Positions 1 through 7,606 of a stretch of DNA of 64,000 nucleotides are shown in pieces (the first letter of the stretch is position 1; each line of letters opens with the position of its first letter). The notes below the pieces were generated by a model that saw nothing but the letters and a program-made list of their open reading frames with translations, searched no databases and had not been told where the DNA came from. Position numbers and translations under genes: made by a program. The stretch comes from JADKAV01 sp963704075. GTDB lineage: Bacteria > Actinomycetota > Actinomycetes > S36-B12 > UBA10799. Where the stretch lies: NCBI GenBank assembly GCA_963704075.1, contig CAVPGV010000003.1, positions 1 through 64,000 of the forward strand. The letters are read 5' to 3'.

Positions 1-105
1 TCCGATGACAACTATTCGCAACGCCTGAAACCCGCTCCGCCGAGCACCGACTACAACGGCGGGCAGACCCAGAAGTCCCCCGGCAACACCTCGAAGTCGT
101 CATGA
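1..105 (+). CDS. 3' end of an unidentified protein (partial)
   Basis: An open frame enters from the left edge and ends at a TGA at 103-105. It encodes 34 residues rich in Pro, Ser, Asn and Gly that look like a disordered C-terminal tail. The stop overlaps the ATG of the downstream ApbE gene (ATGA), so it is probably the preceding member of the same operon. In comparable actinobacterial clusters an FMN-binding-domain protein sits here, but nothing in these residues proves that. Confidence 0.6.
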   Translation, partial: SDDNYSQRLKPAPPSTDYNGGQTQKSPGNTSKSS

Positions 106-983
106 TCACCGTCGGCATCCAGACCTGGAAGACGGACCTGCTGCTGTCGGTACGCCACCGGCCGAATGCGGCACTGGAGGCGCAACTGCAGCGTCTGCTC
201 ACCGGCGAGGTGGCACGCCTCGAACGCCTGGCCAGCCGCTTCCGCAGCGACTCGGAACTCGCGACCGTCAATGCCGGGGCAGGACGATGGGTCGAGGTCT
301 CGTGGGGTTTCGTCACGGTCCTGACCGCGGCCCTGGACGCCGCGCAGCGAACCGCGGGACTGGTCGACCCCACTATGGGCCGGGCGATCAAAGCAGCCGG
401 CTACGACCAGTGGGCCGGACAGACGACTCCCACGAACCCCGGTGTCCACCGCGGCAGGTGGCGAGAGGTGGGCATCCGTCCGGGCCGCCGCCAGGCACAG
501 GTCCAGATACCGGCAGGAACCGAACTGGACCTCGGCTCCGTGGCCAAGGGATGGCTGGCTGATCGCATCGCGACGGCCGTCAGTCGCAGCGGGCACGAGG
601 TCTGCGCCAACATGGGCGGCGACGTCCGCGTCATCGCGGGGCAACCGTGGACGGTGTGGTCGGACCCGGGTATCCCCGGCGATCCCGGCGCACCCGTGGA
701 CCTCCTGGACGCCGCGATGGCCACCAGTGGCGTCGGACGCCGCGCGTGGACCGGCGGGCATCACATCATCGACCCGCGCACAGGCTTTCCGGCCAAGACA
801 CCGTGGTGGAGCGTCACGGCCGTTGCCGCGACCGCGGCCGACGCCAACGCCGCCGCGACTGCAGGTGTGATCCTGGGCGACCGCGGCCCCGGATGGATGA
901 CGCAGCACCGCATCGACGCGCGCTTCGTCTCCCGGGACGAGACGCTGACGACCGGCCGCTGGATGCAGGAGGCCGTGGCATGA
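102..983 (+). CDS. apbE: FAD:protein FMN transferase (ApbE family)
   Basis: 293 residues, a normal length for ApbE. The family attaches FMN covalently to a Thr/Ser of partner proteins using FAD as donor. Visible signatures are DPTMGRAIKAAGYD (about 88-101), GSVAKGWLADRIA, CANMGGDVRV, HIIDPRTGFPA and a TAADANAAATAG stretch corresponding to the metal-binding TADA region. No signal peptide or lipobox is seen, so it may act in the cytoplasm or have lost an export signal. The ATG overlaps the upstream stop and the TGA overlaps the next start (ATGA), so the genes are translationally coupled. Context suggests it flavinylates a redox partner encoded just upstream or within this operon. Confidence 0.9.
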   Translation: MITVGIQTWKTDLLLSVRHRPNAALEAQLQRLLTGEVARLERLASRFRSDSELATVNAGAGRWVEVSWGFVTVLTAALDAAQRTAGLVDPTMGRAIKAAGYDQWAGQTTPTNPGVHRGRWREVGIRPGRRQAQVQIPAGTELDLGSVAKGWLADRIATAVSRSGHEVCANMGGDVRVIAGQPWTVWSDPGIPGDPGAPVDLLDAAMATSGVGRRAWTGGHHIIDPRTGFPAKTPWWSVTAVAATAADANAAATAGVILGDRGPGWMTQHRIDARFVSRDETLTTGRWMQEAVA

Positions 984-1532
984 CCTGGGAGTTGATCCGC
1001 ATCACAGGACTGGTGTCGCTGGCGCTGTTGACGGTGTCCGTAGCACTCGGCATCGCCGGGCCCGCGATCCGCAGACCCACGGGACGACTGACGTCGGTCA
1101 GCGTGCATCTGACCGCAGCCGTCGGGGGAACCGTGCTGGTCATCGCACACGTCGTTTTCGCCGTCTTGGACAGTTGGGTCTCCGTGCCGCTGTCCGCGGC
1201 GTTCCTGCCCGGCACCTCGGCAGTGGGAGCCGCTGTGGATCGGGGTGGGAACGGTCGCATTCGACCTCATGCTCGTCATCGCCGCCACCTCCGCACTTCG
1301 GCAGCAGGCACCGCGCCTTTGGTGGCGTGCACACGTAGTCGCCTACCCGGCGTGGTTGCTCGTGTGGCTGCACGCGCTGACCATCGGCACCGATCGGGGA
1401 ACCACCCTGATGACCGCAATGGCCGCCCTGTCGGCTGCCATCGTGGCCGCGGCGATCGCCATCCGCCTGATGAGTCCGAAAGGGCCCGTCGGCGTCAATT
1501 CAGCCCCTGAGAGGATCGAGGTTCTACAGTGA
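980..1532 (+). CDS. ferric-reductase-like transmembrane protein (frameshifted)
   Basis: About 183 residues when read through one frameshift. The first part (from 980) gives hydrophobic helices with two His (SVHLTAAVGGTVLVIAHVV). The second part (to 1532) continues in another frame with WEPLWIGVGTVAFDLMLV and two more His (WRAHVVAY, VWLHALTIG). This is the four-His, two-heme pattern of the ferric reductase/cytochrome b-like membrane domain. Removing one G at about 1219-1220 restores ...GTSQWEPLWIGVG.... A one-base insertion, most likely a sequencing error, is therefore inferred. Both ends overlap neighbours (ATGA and GTGA). Probable role: transmembrane electron transfer between the NuoF-like/ferredoxin pair and an outside flavoprotein. 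Confidence 0.75.
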
Positions 1533-2761
1533 CCGTTCAGACCCGGCCGGCCACCCTGCTGCCCGGCATTCCCGTGGCCGGCCTGCACGCCGCGCCCCTG
1601 CCGCACCGACTGCTGGAGCGGGGAACCCTGTTGCTTTCGAACGCGACGCCCGGCTCCACCGTCGGACTGCGCGACCACCAGCAGTTCTGGGGTCCGCTGC
1701 CGTCAGCGCAGTTGCCGGACCTGATCGCGGCTGCCGAGCACACCGGGCTGGTCGGGGCCGGCGGCGCCGGATTTCCGACTGCTCGCAAACTACAGTCCGT
1801 GGCGGGCACCGGCACCGGCCCTGTCATCGTCAACGGCTCCGAGGGCGAATCCGCCAGCGGTAAGGACACCGTGCTTCTCACCCACGTGCCGCATCTGGTT
1901 CTGGACGCAGCGGTGATGACCGCACGCGCCCTGGGCACGCGATCCGTCGTTGTGCGCATCCCGGCGTCGCGACCTGCCGTGATCGATGTGGTCCGCGCGG
2001 CGATCGACGAACGCGATGACCGAGGCATCCGGGTGTCCGTGAGCCCTGGCGCGGACACGTTCATCGCCGGTGAGGCGTCCGCGGTCATCTCCTCGTTGCA
2101 GGGAGGAGCGGCGATGCCGGCCGCGCTGGGTAAACCCCCGATGATGCGCTCGGGTCTGCGCAGCCGTCCCGTCCTGTTGAGCAATGTCGAGACATTCGCA
2201 CGACTGGCGGTGGCCGTCCGCGGCCACCGGGGCACCAGCTCCCTGCTGACCGTCTCCGGCGCGGTCGCCGAGCCAGGAGTCCTGGAGGTGGATCCCTCCA
2301 CGCCATTGGGACATATTCTGCAACGCGCCGGCGCCGACCCCGACCTTGCCGCCCTGATCACCGGCGGCTGGCACGGCACGTGGTTTCCCATCGCCGCGAC
2401 AACGCTGTCGATGCCCGCGAACCGCAGCGCCCTGCGCAACGTCGGCGGGCACTGGGGCGCGGGAGCGCTGATCGCGATTCCGACGGATCCATGCCCCGTG
2501 GAGGTCCTGCACGCGATCACCACCTACCTGGTGGGCGAGGGCGCTCGGCAATGCGCTCCCTGCATCCTGGGCCTCGACGCCGCCAGGCAGGACGTGCTGA
2601 CCGGGGCACCGGTCAAAGACAGGGTGCAGGGACGTGGCCTATGTGCCCATCCGACGGCATCCATCGCAGCAATCCGGTCCGGGCAGACCCTGCTGGCCGG
2701 AGAACTGGCTGCGCACGCGGCCGGACGATGTGAAGCACGCGAACGAAAGGCCCTTACATGA
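1529..2761 (+). CDS. NuoF/RnfC-like SLBB-domain oxidoreductase
   Basis: 410 residues, GTG start overlapping the previous TGA. The FMN/NADH-binding fold of complex I subunit NuoF is recognisable from VGAGGAGFPTARKLQ and VNGSEGESASGKD. An SLBB domain follows (LTVSGAVAEPGVLEVD), then a C-terminal iron-sulfur region with GEGARQCAPCILGL and GLCAHPTAS. In NuoF the cluster ligands are CxxCxxC plus a distal Cys. Here the first ligand position is Ala (GARQCAPC), leaving three Cys. N-terminal to the fold is an extra segment of about 55 residues. Coupled by overlap to the ferric-reductase-like gene and to the ferredoxin gene. Inferred role: flavin/Fe-S subunit passing electrons between NAD(P)H or ferredoxin and the membrane heme protein. 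Confidence 0.85.
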   Translation: MTVQTRPATLLPGIPVAGLHAAPLPHRLLERGTLLLSNATPGSTVGLRDHQQFWGPLPSAQLPDLIAAAEHTGLVGAGGAGFPTARKLQSVAGTGTGPVIVNGSEGESASGKDTVLLTHVPHLVLDAAVMTARALGTRSVVVRIPASRPAVIDVVRAAIDERDDRGIRVSVSPGADTFIAGEASAVISSLQGGAAMPAALGKPPMMRSGLRSRPVLLSNVETFARLAVAVRGHRGTSSLLTVSGAVAEPGVLEVDPSTPLGHILQRAGADPDLAALITGGWHGTWFPIAATTLSMPANRSALRNVGGHWGAGALIAIPTDPCPVEVLHAITTYLVGEGARQCAPCILGLDAARQDVLTGAPVKDRVQGRGLCAHPTASIAAIRSGQTLLAGELAAHAAGRCEARERKALT

Positions 2762-2952
2762 GCACGGTCCAGATCGACTGGCGTCGCTGCCGCGGCCACG
2801 GCGTCTGCTCGGCGGCGCTGCAGGAAGTGATCACGCTGGACGAATGGGGATTCCCGATCCTGTCCAGCCACGACGTTCCCGACGAACTTCATGGTGCCGC
2901 TCGCATGGCGCAGTGGACGTGCCCGGCCGCCGCACTGCGCGTGACGCGCTGA
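2758..2952 (+). CDS. single-cluster ferredoxin
   Basis: 64 residues, ATG overlapping the previous stop (ATGA). The sequence has CRGHGVC and a later TCPAAAL, i.e. C-x5-C...CP. This is the arrangement of small actinobacterial 3Fe-4S ferredoxins that serve P450s and related oxidoreductases. It is cytoplasmic with no signal. As the last gene of the operon it is the likely soluble electron carrier for the NuoF-like and membrane proteins upstream. Confidence 0.88.
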   Translation: MSTVQIDWRRCRGHGVCSAALQEVITLDEWGFPILSSHDVPDELHGAARMAQWTCPAAALRVTR

Positions 2953-2994
2953 CCAGACGCGGAACCCAGGTGGCAGGTCACCAACGGGCTTGGA

Positions 2995-3414
2995 TCAGGC
3001 CCGCACCTCGGGCGGCAGGCTGCCGGTACGCAGGTGTTCGAGCGTCACCGCTTCCAGGATGCGCCGTTCGGCTCGGCGCACAGCCAGCCACACGTCCTCT
3101 AGACCGGCCGCGGCGCCTTCGTACTCGATGTTGTCGGGACGTTCACCTTGAACGACCGTCAGCGGCCCGTCCACCGCACGAATGATGTCGGCCAAGGTGA
3201 TCAGTTCAGCGGGCCGGGCCAGGCGATATCCACCCACCCGGCCGCGACGGGTCCGAACGATCCCCGCCCGACGAAGATCCGACAGCGCCGATCTCACATA
3301 GTCGGCGGGGAGATCCTGCGCCTGGGCGACCTGGTCCAGCGGGAGGTACTCGTCCCGGCCAGCCAGTTCCGCGGCCGCTCGGATGGCGAAGACGATTCTG
3401 CCGGTCAGCCTCAT
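2995..3414 (-). CDS. Rrf2 family transcriptional regulator, lacking cysteines
   Basis: 139 residues starting at the ATG at 3414, where the Rrf2-like MRLTGRIVFAIRAAAELAG begins; longer upstream starts would run through the neighbouring gene. Rrf2 winged-helix features include LPADYVRSALSDLRRAGIV (recognition region) and RGRVGGYRLARP (wing). Family members such as IscR, NsrR and RsrR bind Fe-S clusters through Cys in the C-terminal half. This protein contains no Cys at all, so it cannot hold such a cluster by the usual ligands. The start overlaps the stop of the upstream lipoprotein gene (ATGA). It converges on the redox operon, which is a plausible target. Confidence 0.85.
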   Translation of the reverse strand: MRLTGRIVFAIRAAAELAGRDEYLPLDQVAQAQDLPADYVRSALSDLRRAGIVRTRRGRVGGYRLARPAELITLADIIRAVDGPLTVVQGERPDNIEYEGAAAGLEDVWLAVRRAERRILEAVTLEHLRTGSLPPEVRA

Positions 3415-3872
3415 TCCGGGACATCCACAGTGATGACCCATCCGTCCGGGCCGGCTACGATCTCCAGCCCCAGGGGCTGGGCGGGCAGTTGTTCCACCGG
3501 GTCCTCTGAGTACCAAGCGACGAACGGCGCGTCGATCTCGACGCCACCCTCAGTCACGGAGGGAAGATCGATGGCGAAGTAGCCGGTCTGGGTGACCTGG
3601 GGCAGGAAGAGTCCGACCCGAACGGATTCCGGCGGACTGTTGTCGAGGATGACTTTGGTATCAGTCGCGAAGACCTGCGTGGTGTACGGCGAGCCCGGAG
3701 CTGCCACTCCCATGGTGCGCCCGGCCCATTCCGCACTGTCACCCATCGAGTTGTCGAAGACACTGACCTGCTGGCGCGACTCGACGGCCACGGCGAACGA
3801 ATTGGTGAAGGTGGCTGTGCCACATCCGGACAGCAGCGCTGCACCCAGAAGCACGCCGATCACCCTCCGCAC
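3411..3872 (-). CDS. putative lipoprotein, unknown function
   Basis: 153 residues from a GTG at 3872. That start places a short basic N-terminus, a hydrophobic stretch and a lipobox (GAALLSGC, Cys 17) in the standard positions. The mature part is soluble, acidic and beta-strand rich, with no recognised domain. The gene is coupled (ATGA overlap) to the Rrf2 regulator. It is divergent from the antiporter across about 280 bp. Probably anchored on the outer face of the cytoplasmic membrane. Confidence 0.75.
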   Translation of the reverse strand: MRRVIGVLLGAALLSGCGTATFTNSFAVAVESRQQVSVFDNSMGDSAEWAGRTMGVAAPGSPYTTQVFATDTKVILDNSPPESVRVGLFLPQVTQTGYFAIDLPSVTEGGVEIDAPFVAWYSEDPVEQLPAQPLGLEIVAGPDGWVITVDVPE

Positions 3873-4143
3873 GCATCCAACGCTAGCCCGACTAGGGCAA
3901 CTTCGGATTCTCGAGGGGCAGTCGGATCTGCAACCGGGTCGCCGGCTGATGGGCATGCGCGGCTTGTTGGCTGGTTGTTCGACCAGGAGGATTCGTGAGA
4001 TTCGGGCCATCGTTGTGCCGAATGCGAAGGCCACACAACGACACCAACCACTGCGAGCAGCCCGCGGCCGCAGGACGCGACTCCCCTGCGGACGCCGAAG
4101 TGCCGGACAATCGCAATCCCTGCCGACAGGCCGCGCCCGGCCC

Positions 4144-4158
4144 TACACTTCACGCGTG
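4144..4158 (+). promoter_or_regulatory. -10 box and leaderless start of the antiporter
   Basis: TACACT at 4144-4149 is followed by six bases and then GTG at 4156, so the transcript would begin at or next to the start codon. A weak -35-like TGCCGA lies about 17 bp upstream. Confidence 0.5.
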
Positions 4159-5418
4159 GCAGGATCCTCGATCGCGGTAATGGCCGGGTTGGTTCTGGCC
4201 TACGCGCTGTTGGCCAAACGCCTCAGTGCGGCGAACATCACGCCGCCCATGCTCAGCATCGTTGCGGGCGTGCTCGTGTTCTCGGTCGCGGCGATCGACG
4301 TGGACACTGCGGCGGTACACATCATCGCCGAGCTCACGTTGGTCATCGTCCTGTTCCACGACGCCTCGACGGTGAAGCTCTCGAGGTTGCGCCGCGATCC
4401 CGGGATCGCTCTGAGGCTGCTGATCATCGGTTTCCCGCTGGCGATCCTCGCCACGTATTTCCTCACCCGCGAACTCCTGCCGGGGCTGGGGGTGGCAGGC
4501 GCTTGGCTGCTGGCCGCCGCGGTTACACCCACCGATGCGGGACTCGGTGCACCAACCATGCTCAACCCCGTTGTGCCGAGGCGGGTACGCCGCGCCCTGA
4601 ACGTTGAGAGCGGGCTCAACGACGGGCTTGCGACCCCCTTGGTCCTGCTTGCGCTCACGGCGTTGGCCGACGAGGAAGGTGCCAGCCAACCGTCGGTACT
4701 GAGCGTCGGACTGATCCCGGTCGTGGAAGCCCTGATCATCGCTGTCGTGATCGGACTGGTGACAGCCTGGTTCATGGACCGCTCCCGGGAGCGCCACCTG
4801 AGCGGACACCGGGGCCGGGCGATCGCCACGCTGGTCCTGCCGCTGTTCCTGTTCGGGCTCGCCGAGGTGATCGGCGCCAATGGTTTCATCGCCGCTTTCG
4901 TCGGTGGACTGACCTTCGGCGCGGCGAGCATGACCATCGAGGAGGAACAGGAGACCTCGGAACTGCTCGAGGTCGCCGCAGACCTGATGGGCTTCATCGT
5001 CTGGTTCTTCGCCGGGGGCATCGTTCTGGCCGTGTTCAGTGACGGTTTCCGCTGGCAGTGGGTCGCCCTTGCACTGGCGGTGCTCACCATCTTGCGCATC
5101 GTGCCCGTCTGGATCAGCCTGCTGGGCACCGATTTCAGGTGGCCGACCGTGGCGTTCCTCGGCTGGTTCGGACCGCGTGGGCTGGCCACCATCGTCTTCG
5201 GCCTGCTGGCGGTGGAGGAACTCGGTACCGACAACGCGGTGATGAACGACATCGGCGGCACGATCGCACTCACCGTCCTGTTCAGCGTGTTCGCCCATGG
5301 GATGAGTGCAGCGCCGCTGGCAGCCCGGTACGGCGGGTGGGCCAAACGCACACAGCCGCCCATCGAACGGGCTCCGTCGGTGGAGCCGATGCCATCTCGC
5401 GGCCGGCACAGGTACTAG
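4156..5418 (+). CDS. cation:proton antiporter (CPA1/NhaP-like)
   Basis: 420 residues with about 12 hydrophobic segments throughout. CPA1 hallmarks include the unwound-helix region AAAVTPTDAGLGAP and the ion-binding ESGLNDGLATPL, whose Asn-Asp pair is the exchange site. It also has a late GWFGPRGLATIVFGLL segment typical of the family. It would exchange Na+ or K+ for protons across the cytoplasmic membrane. The GTG at 4156 is preferred over the ATG at 4180 because a -10 box sits six bases upstream. No regulatory RCK/TrkA domain is visible; the C-terminal tail is short and basic. Confidence 0.88.
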   Translation: MAGSSIAVMAGLVLAYALLAKRLSAANITPPMLSIVAGVLVFSVAAIDVDTAAVHIIAELTLVIVLFHDASTVKLSRLRRDPGIALRLLIIGFPLAILATYFLTRELLPGLGVAGAWLLAAAVTPTDAGLGAPTMLNPVVPRRVRRALNVESGLNDGLATPLVLLALTALADEEGASQPSVLSVGLIPVVEALIIAVVIGLVTAWFMDRSRERHLSGHRGRAIATLVLPLFLFGLAEVIGANGFIAAFVGGLTFGAASMTIEEEQETSELLEVAADLMGFIVWFFAGGIVLAVFSDGFRWQWVALALAVLTILRIVPVWISLLGTDFRWPTVAFLGWFGPRGLATIVFGLLAVEELGTDNAVMNDIGGTIALTVLFSVFAHGMSAAPLAARYGGWAKRTQPPIERAPSVEPMPSRGRHRY

Positions 5419-5502
5419 TCCTCGTCCGGGCCACGCACCGGAACTCGATCGCCGGCTCGCACGATGGGTCGGCTTCGTGACGACAGGCGATGCCGTGCGG
5501 TT

Positions 5503-5559
5503 GTCGTCGATACCGACCCCGCGCAGCCCGCCGCGCCCCGCCGGGTCGGTATCGACGAC
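5503..5559. repeat. perfect 17-bp inverted repeat, 23-nt loop
   Basis: GTCGTCGATACCGACCC at 5503-5519 is matched perfectly by its reverse complement at 5543-5559. It lies after the antiporter stop and 24 bp before the acetyltransferase start. No T-run follows either arm, so a simple intrinsic terminator is not obvious. It may be an mRNA 3'-end structure or an operator over the next promoter. Confidence 0.8.
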
Positions 5560-5582
5560 GTCAGACCGGGCAGTATGTGGAC

Positions 5583-5879
5583 ATGGAGAACCTCGACATC
5601 GTCCGCAACCCCGATGCCCACCGTTTCGAGATGCAGCTCGACGGTGAGCGGATCGGCGTCATCGACTACACACAACACGATTCGGTGGTCACGATGACGC
5701 ACACGGCGGTCTCCGACGATCACAGCGGGCAGGGCCTGGCGGCCACACTCGTCGACGCAGCACTCGCCGACGTTCGCGCAAACGACGAACAGGTCGTGCC
5801 GGACTGCGCCTACGTGCGCGGATACATCCGCAAGCATCCACAGTGGGCTGATCTGGTGGCCGAGGGGCAGAACGTCTAA
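5583..5879 (+). CDS. small GNAT N-acetyltransferase (COG2388 type)
   Basis: 98 residues, the usual size of this minimal GNAT group. The acetyl-CoA loop is seen as SGQGLAATLVDAAL. The C-terminal CAYVRGYIRKHPQWADLV matches the group's conserved Cys-Tyr and His-Pro motif. The substrate is not predictable. The ATG at 5583 lies six bases after CAGTAT, an acceptable leaderless -10. The stop overlaps by four bases the stop of the convergent methyltransferase gene. Confidence 0.85.
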   Translation: MENLDIVRNPDAHRFEMQLDGERIGVIDYTQHDSVVTMTHTAVSDDHSGQGLAATLVDAALADVRANDEQVVPDCAYVRGYIRKHPQWADLVAEGQNV

Positions 5880-6694
5880 CCGGTCTTGACCGCCTGCAGC
5901 GTGTAGCTCAGCGGGAGACGCTCCGGACGTTCGGCCAGAACCCACTCCGCGCCCGATTTGACCATCTGTTCGGGCATCGCATCCCACGGAACGCTGGCGT
6001 GCTCCACCAACTGCGTGATGGTCATTCCGCGATCCAGCAACGCCGTGACGATCTCGCCGAGCCCATGGTTCCAACTGTGGGTCGTCGAGTTCGTCAGTGG
6101 CGACGCTGCGGCGACATAGGTCTGCTCCACGGTTTCCACCAAGGGCTCGTCGGTCTGGAAGTAGGGGTAGTCGATGACCAGCCGATCGGTCTGCTCATAG
6201 TCCAGCGACCAGAGCACGGGGTGTCCCTCACGCAGGAACAGCCGTCCACCCTCGACCAGCAGATCCGCGACCACCTGCGCCCATCGGTCGACGTCAGGTA
6301 GCCAGCACAATGCCCCGATCCCGGTGAATACGAGATCGAATCCGTTGCGTCCGAGCACCTCGGGTGCCCCGTACACATCGCTGTGCACGAAGCCGGTGTC
6401 CTGGCCCAGATCACGCGCGAGCGTGCGCGCGACGTCCAAGGCCGGCTGCGAGAAGTCCAGTCCCGTCATCCGTGCACCCAGTCTTGCCAACGAGACGGTG
6501 TCCGTGCCGATGTGGCATTGCAGATGCACCCCACGCTTGCCGCGGATGTCCCCGAGCCGAGGAACATCGAAACGCACCACGTCGCTGATGAAGCCAGGAT
6601 CCTCCCGGAACCGGCTCAGTCCGTAGTCCGGGGAAGCGGCGTGCAACCCGACTCGCTCGTCCCAGTTGCGTCGGTTCACCTCGAAGGAGTCCAT
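5876..6694 (-). CDS. class I SAM-dependent methyltransferase
   Basis: 272 residues from the ATG at 6694, which lies seven bases after a TAGCCT -10 box. A Rossmann SAM-binding motif is seen as GVHLQCHIGTDTVSLARLG followed by MTGLDFS (motif II acidic position). FTGIGALCWLPDVDRWAQ represents the motif IV/post region. The remaining half is family-variable, so the acceptor cannot be named. It is divergent from the SDR gene with 64 bp between starts, and the two may share a control region. Confidence 0.85.
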   Translation of the reverse strand: MDSFEVNRRNWDERVGLHAASPDYGLSRFREDPGFISDVVRFDVPRLGDIRGKRGVHLQCHIGTDTVSLARLGARMTGLDFSQPALDVARTLARDLGQDTGFVHSDVYGAPEVLGRNGFDLVFTGIGALCWLPDVDRWAQVVADLLVEGGRLFLREGHPVLWSLDYEQTDRLVIDYPYFQTDEPLVETVEQTYVAAASPLTNSTTHSWNHGLGEIVTALLDRGMTITQLVEHASVPWDAMPEQMVKSGAEWVLAERPERLPLSYTLQAVKTG

Positions 6695-6758
6695 GGCCTG
6701 CAGGCTAGTCTGCGCCGGGATCCTCACGGCAGGCGAGGATTCGGCTTACGGTGGGGGT

Positions 6759-7598
6759 ATGGCGATTGCACTCATCACCGGCGGCGGCTCGGGCATCGGC
6801 GCGGCGACCGGCACCCTCATGGCGCAAAACGGGGACACGGTCATCCTGGCCGACATCAACGCCGAGGCCGCGGACAACGTGGCGGCCGCGATCGTGGCGT
6901 CCGGCGGCAAGGCGGAATCGGCCGCCTTGGACGTGCGCGACGGGAGAGCGTTCGCTGCCCTCGTCGACCGGGTGGTGGCCGACCATGGACGCATCGACCT
7001 GATCTTCAACAACGCCGGCATCGGCGTCGGGGGGCCGATCGAAGATCTCACCGCCGAGCATTGGCAGCGGATCGTCGACGTGAACATCATGGGCGTCGTC
7101 AACGGCATCCGCGCGGCGTACCCGCACATGATCCGCCAGGGCGACGGGCACATCGTGAACACAGCGTCGCTGGCGGGACTGGTCCCCAGCCCCATGCTCG
7201 CGCCCTACGCCATGACCAAGCACGCAGTGGTCGGACTGTCCCTGAGTTTGCGACCTGAAGCAGCCCGCCACGGTATCCGGGTCACCGCCCTGTGCCCAGG
7301 TCCGACGGAGACACCCATCCTGGACAGCAAGGGGCCCGAGGACCTTCCTCCCAACGACGCGTTCTCCGCCCGGGATCTGCTCATGAAGGCTGCCGGCGAG
7401 ATCTACCCGGTCGAGGATCTCGCCGCCGAACTGGTGGCGGGGATCGCCGCCAACAGGTCCTACATCGTGGCGCCTCGCCGTGCGCGCATGGCCTGGTGGA
7501 TCCACCGCTTGTTGCCCGCGGTGGTCGAGAAGAACGCCATCCGGCTGGTGAATTGGGCCGTGCGGGAGGCTGAGCGACTCGAGGCCAGCCGCGCCTAG
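6759..7598 (+). CDS. short-chain dehydrogenase/reductase
   Basis: 279 residues, a classical SDR. It has the cofactor motif TGGGSGIG (7-14), NNAG (84-87), catalytic Ser137 (NTASLAG) and YAMTK (Tyr150, Lys154). Asp32 of ADIN after beta-2 suggests NAD(H) preference. A longer C-terminus (IVAPRRARMAWWIHRLLP) is seen in SDRs acting on lipid or sterol-like substrates, but the substrate is unknown. The ATG follows TACGGT by six bases, consistent with a leaderless transcript. Confidence 0.9.
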   Translation: MAIALITGGGSGIGAATGTLMAQNGDTVILADINAEAADNVAAAIVASGGKAESAALDVRDGRAFAALVDRVVADHGRIDLIFNNAGIGVGGPIEDLTAEHWQRIVDVNIMGVVNGIRAAYPHMIRQGDGHIVNTASLAGLVPSPMLAPYAMTKHAVVGLSLSLRPEAARHGIRVTALCPGPTETPILDSKGPEDLPPNDAFSARDLLMKAAGEIYPVEDLAAELVAGIAANRSYIVAPRRARMAWWIHRLLPAVVEKNAIRLVNWAVREAERLEASRA

Positions 7599-7606
7599 TT
7601 CCGCGG

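Noticed and set aside
980..1532. Programmed ribosomal frameshift in the ferric-reductase-like gene
   Set aside because: The break lacks a slippery heptamer and a downstream stem, and similar breaks occur in many unrelated genes here. An insertion error is the simpler explanation.
4150..5409. A 419-codon minus-strand frame
   Set aside because: Antisense to the antiporter, whose membrane topology and CPA1 motifs are clear; the antisense product is Asp/Gln/His-rich without a fold.
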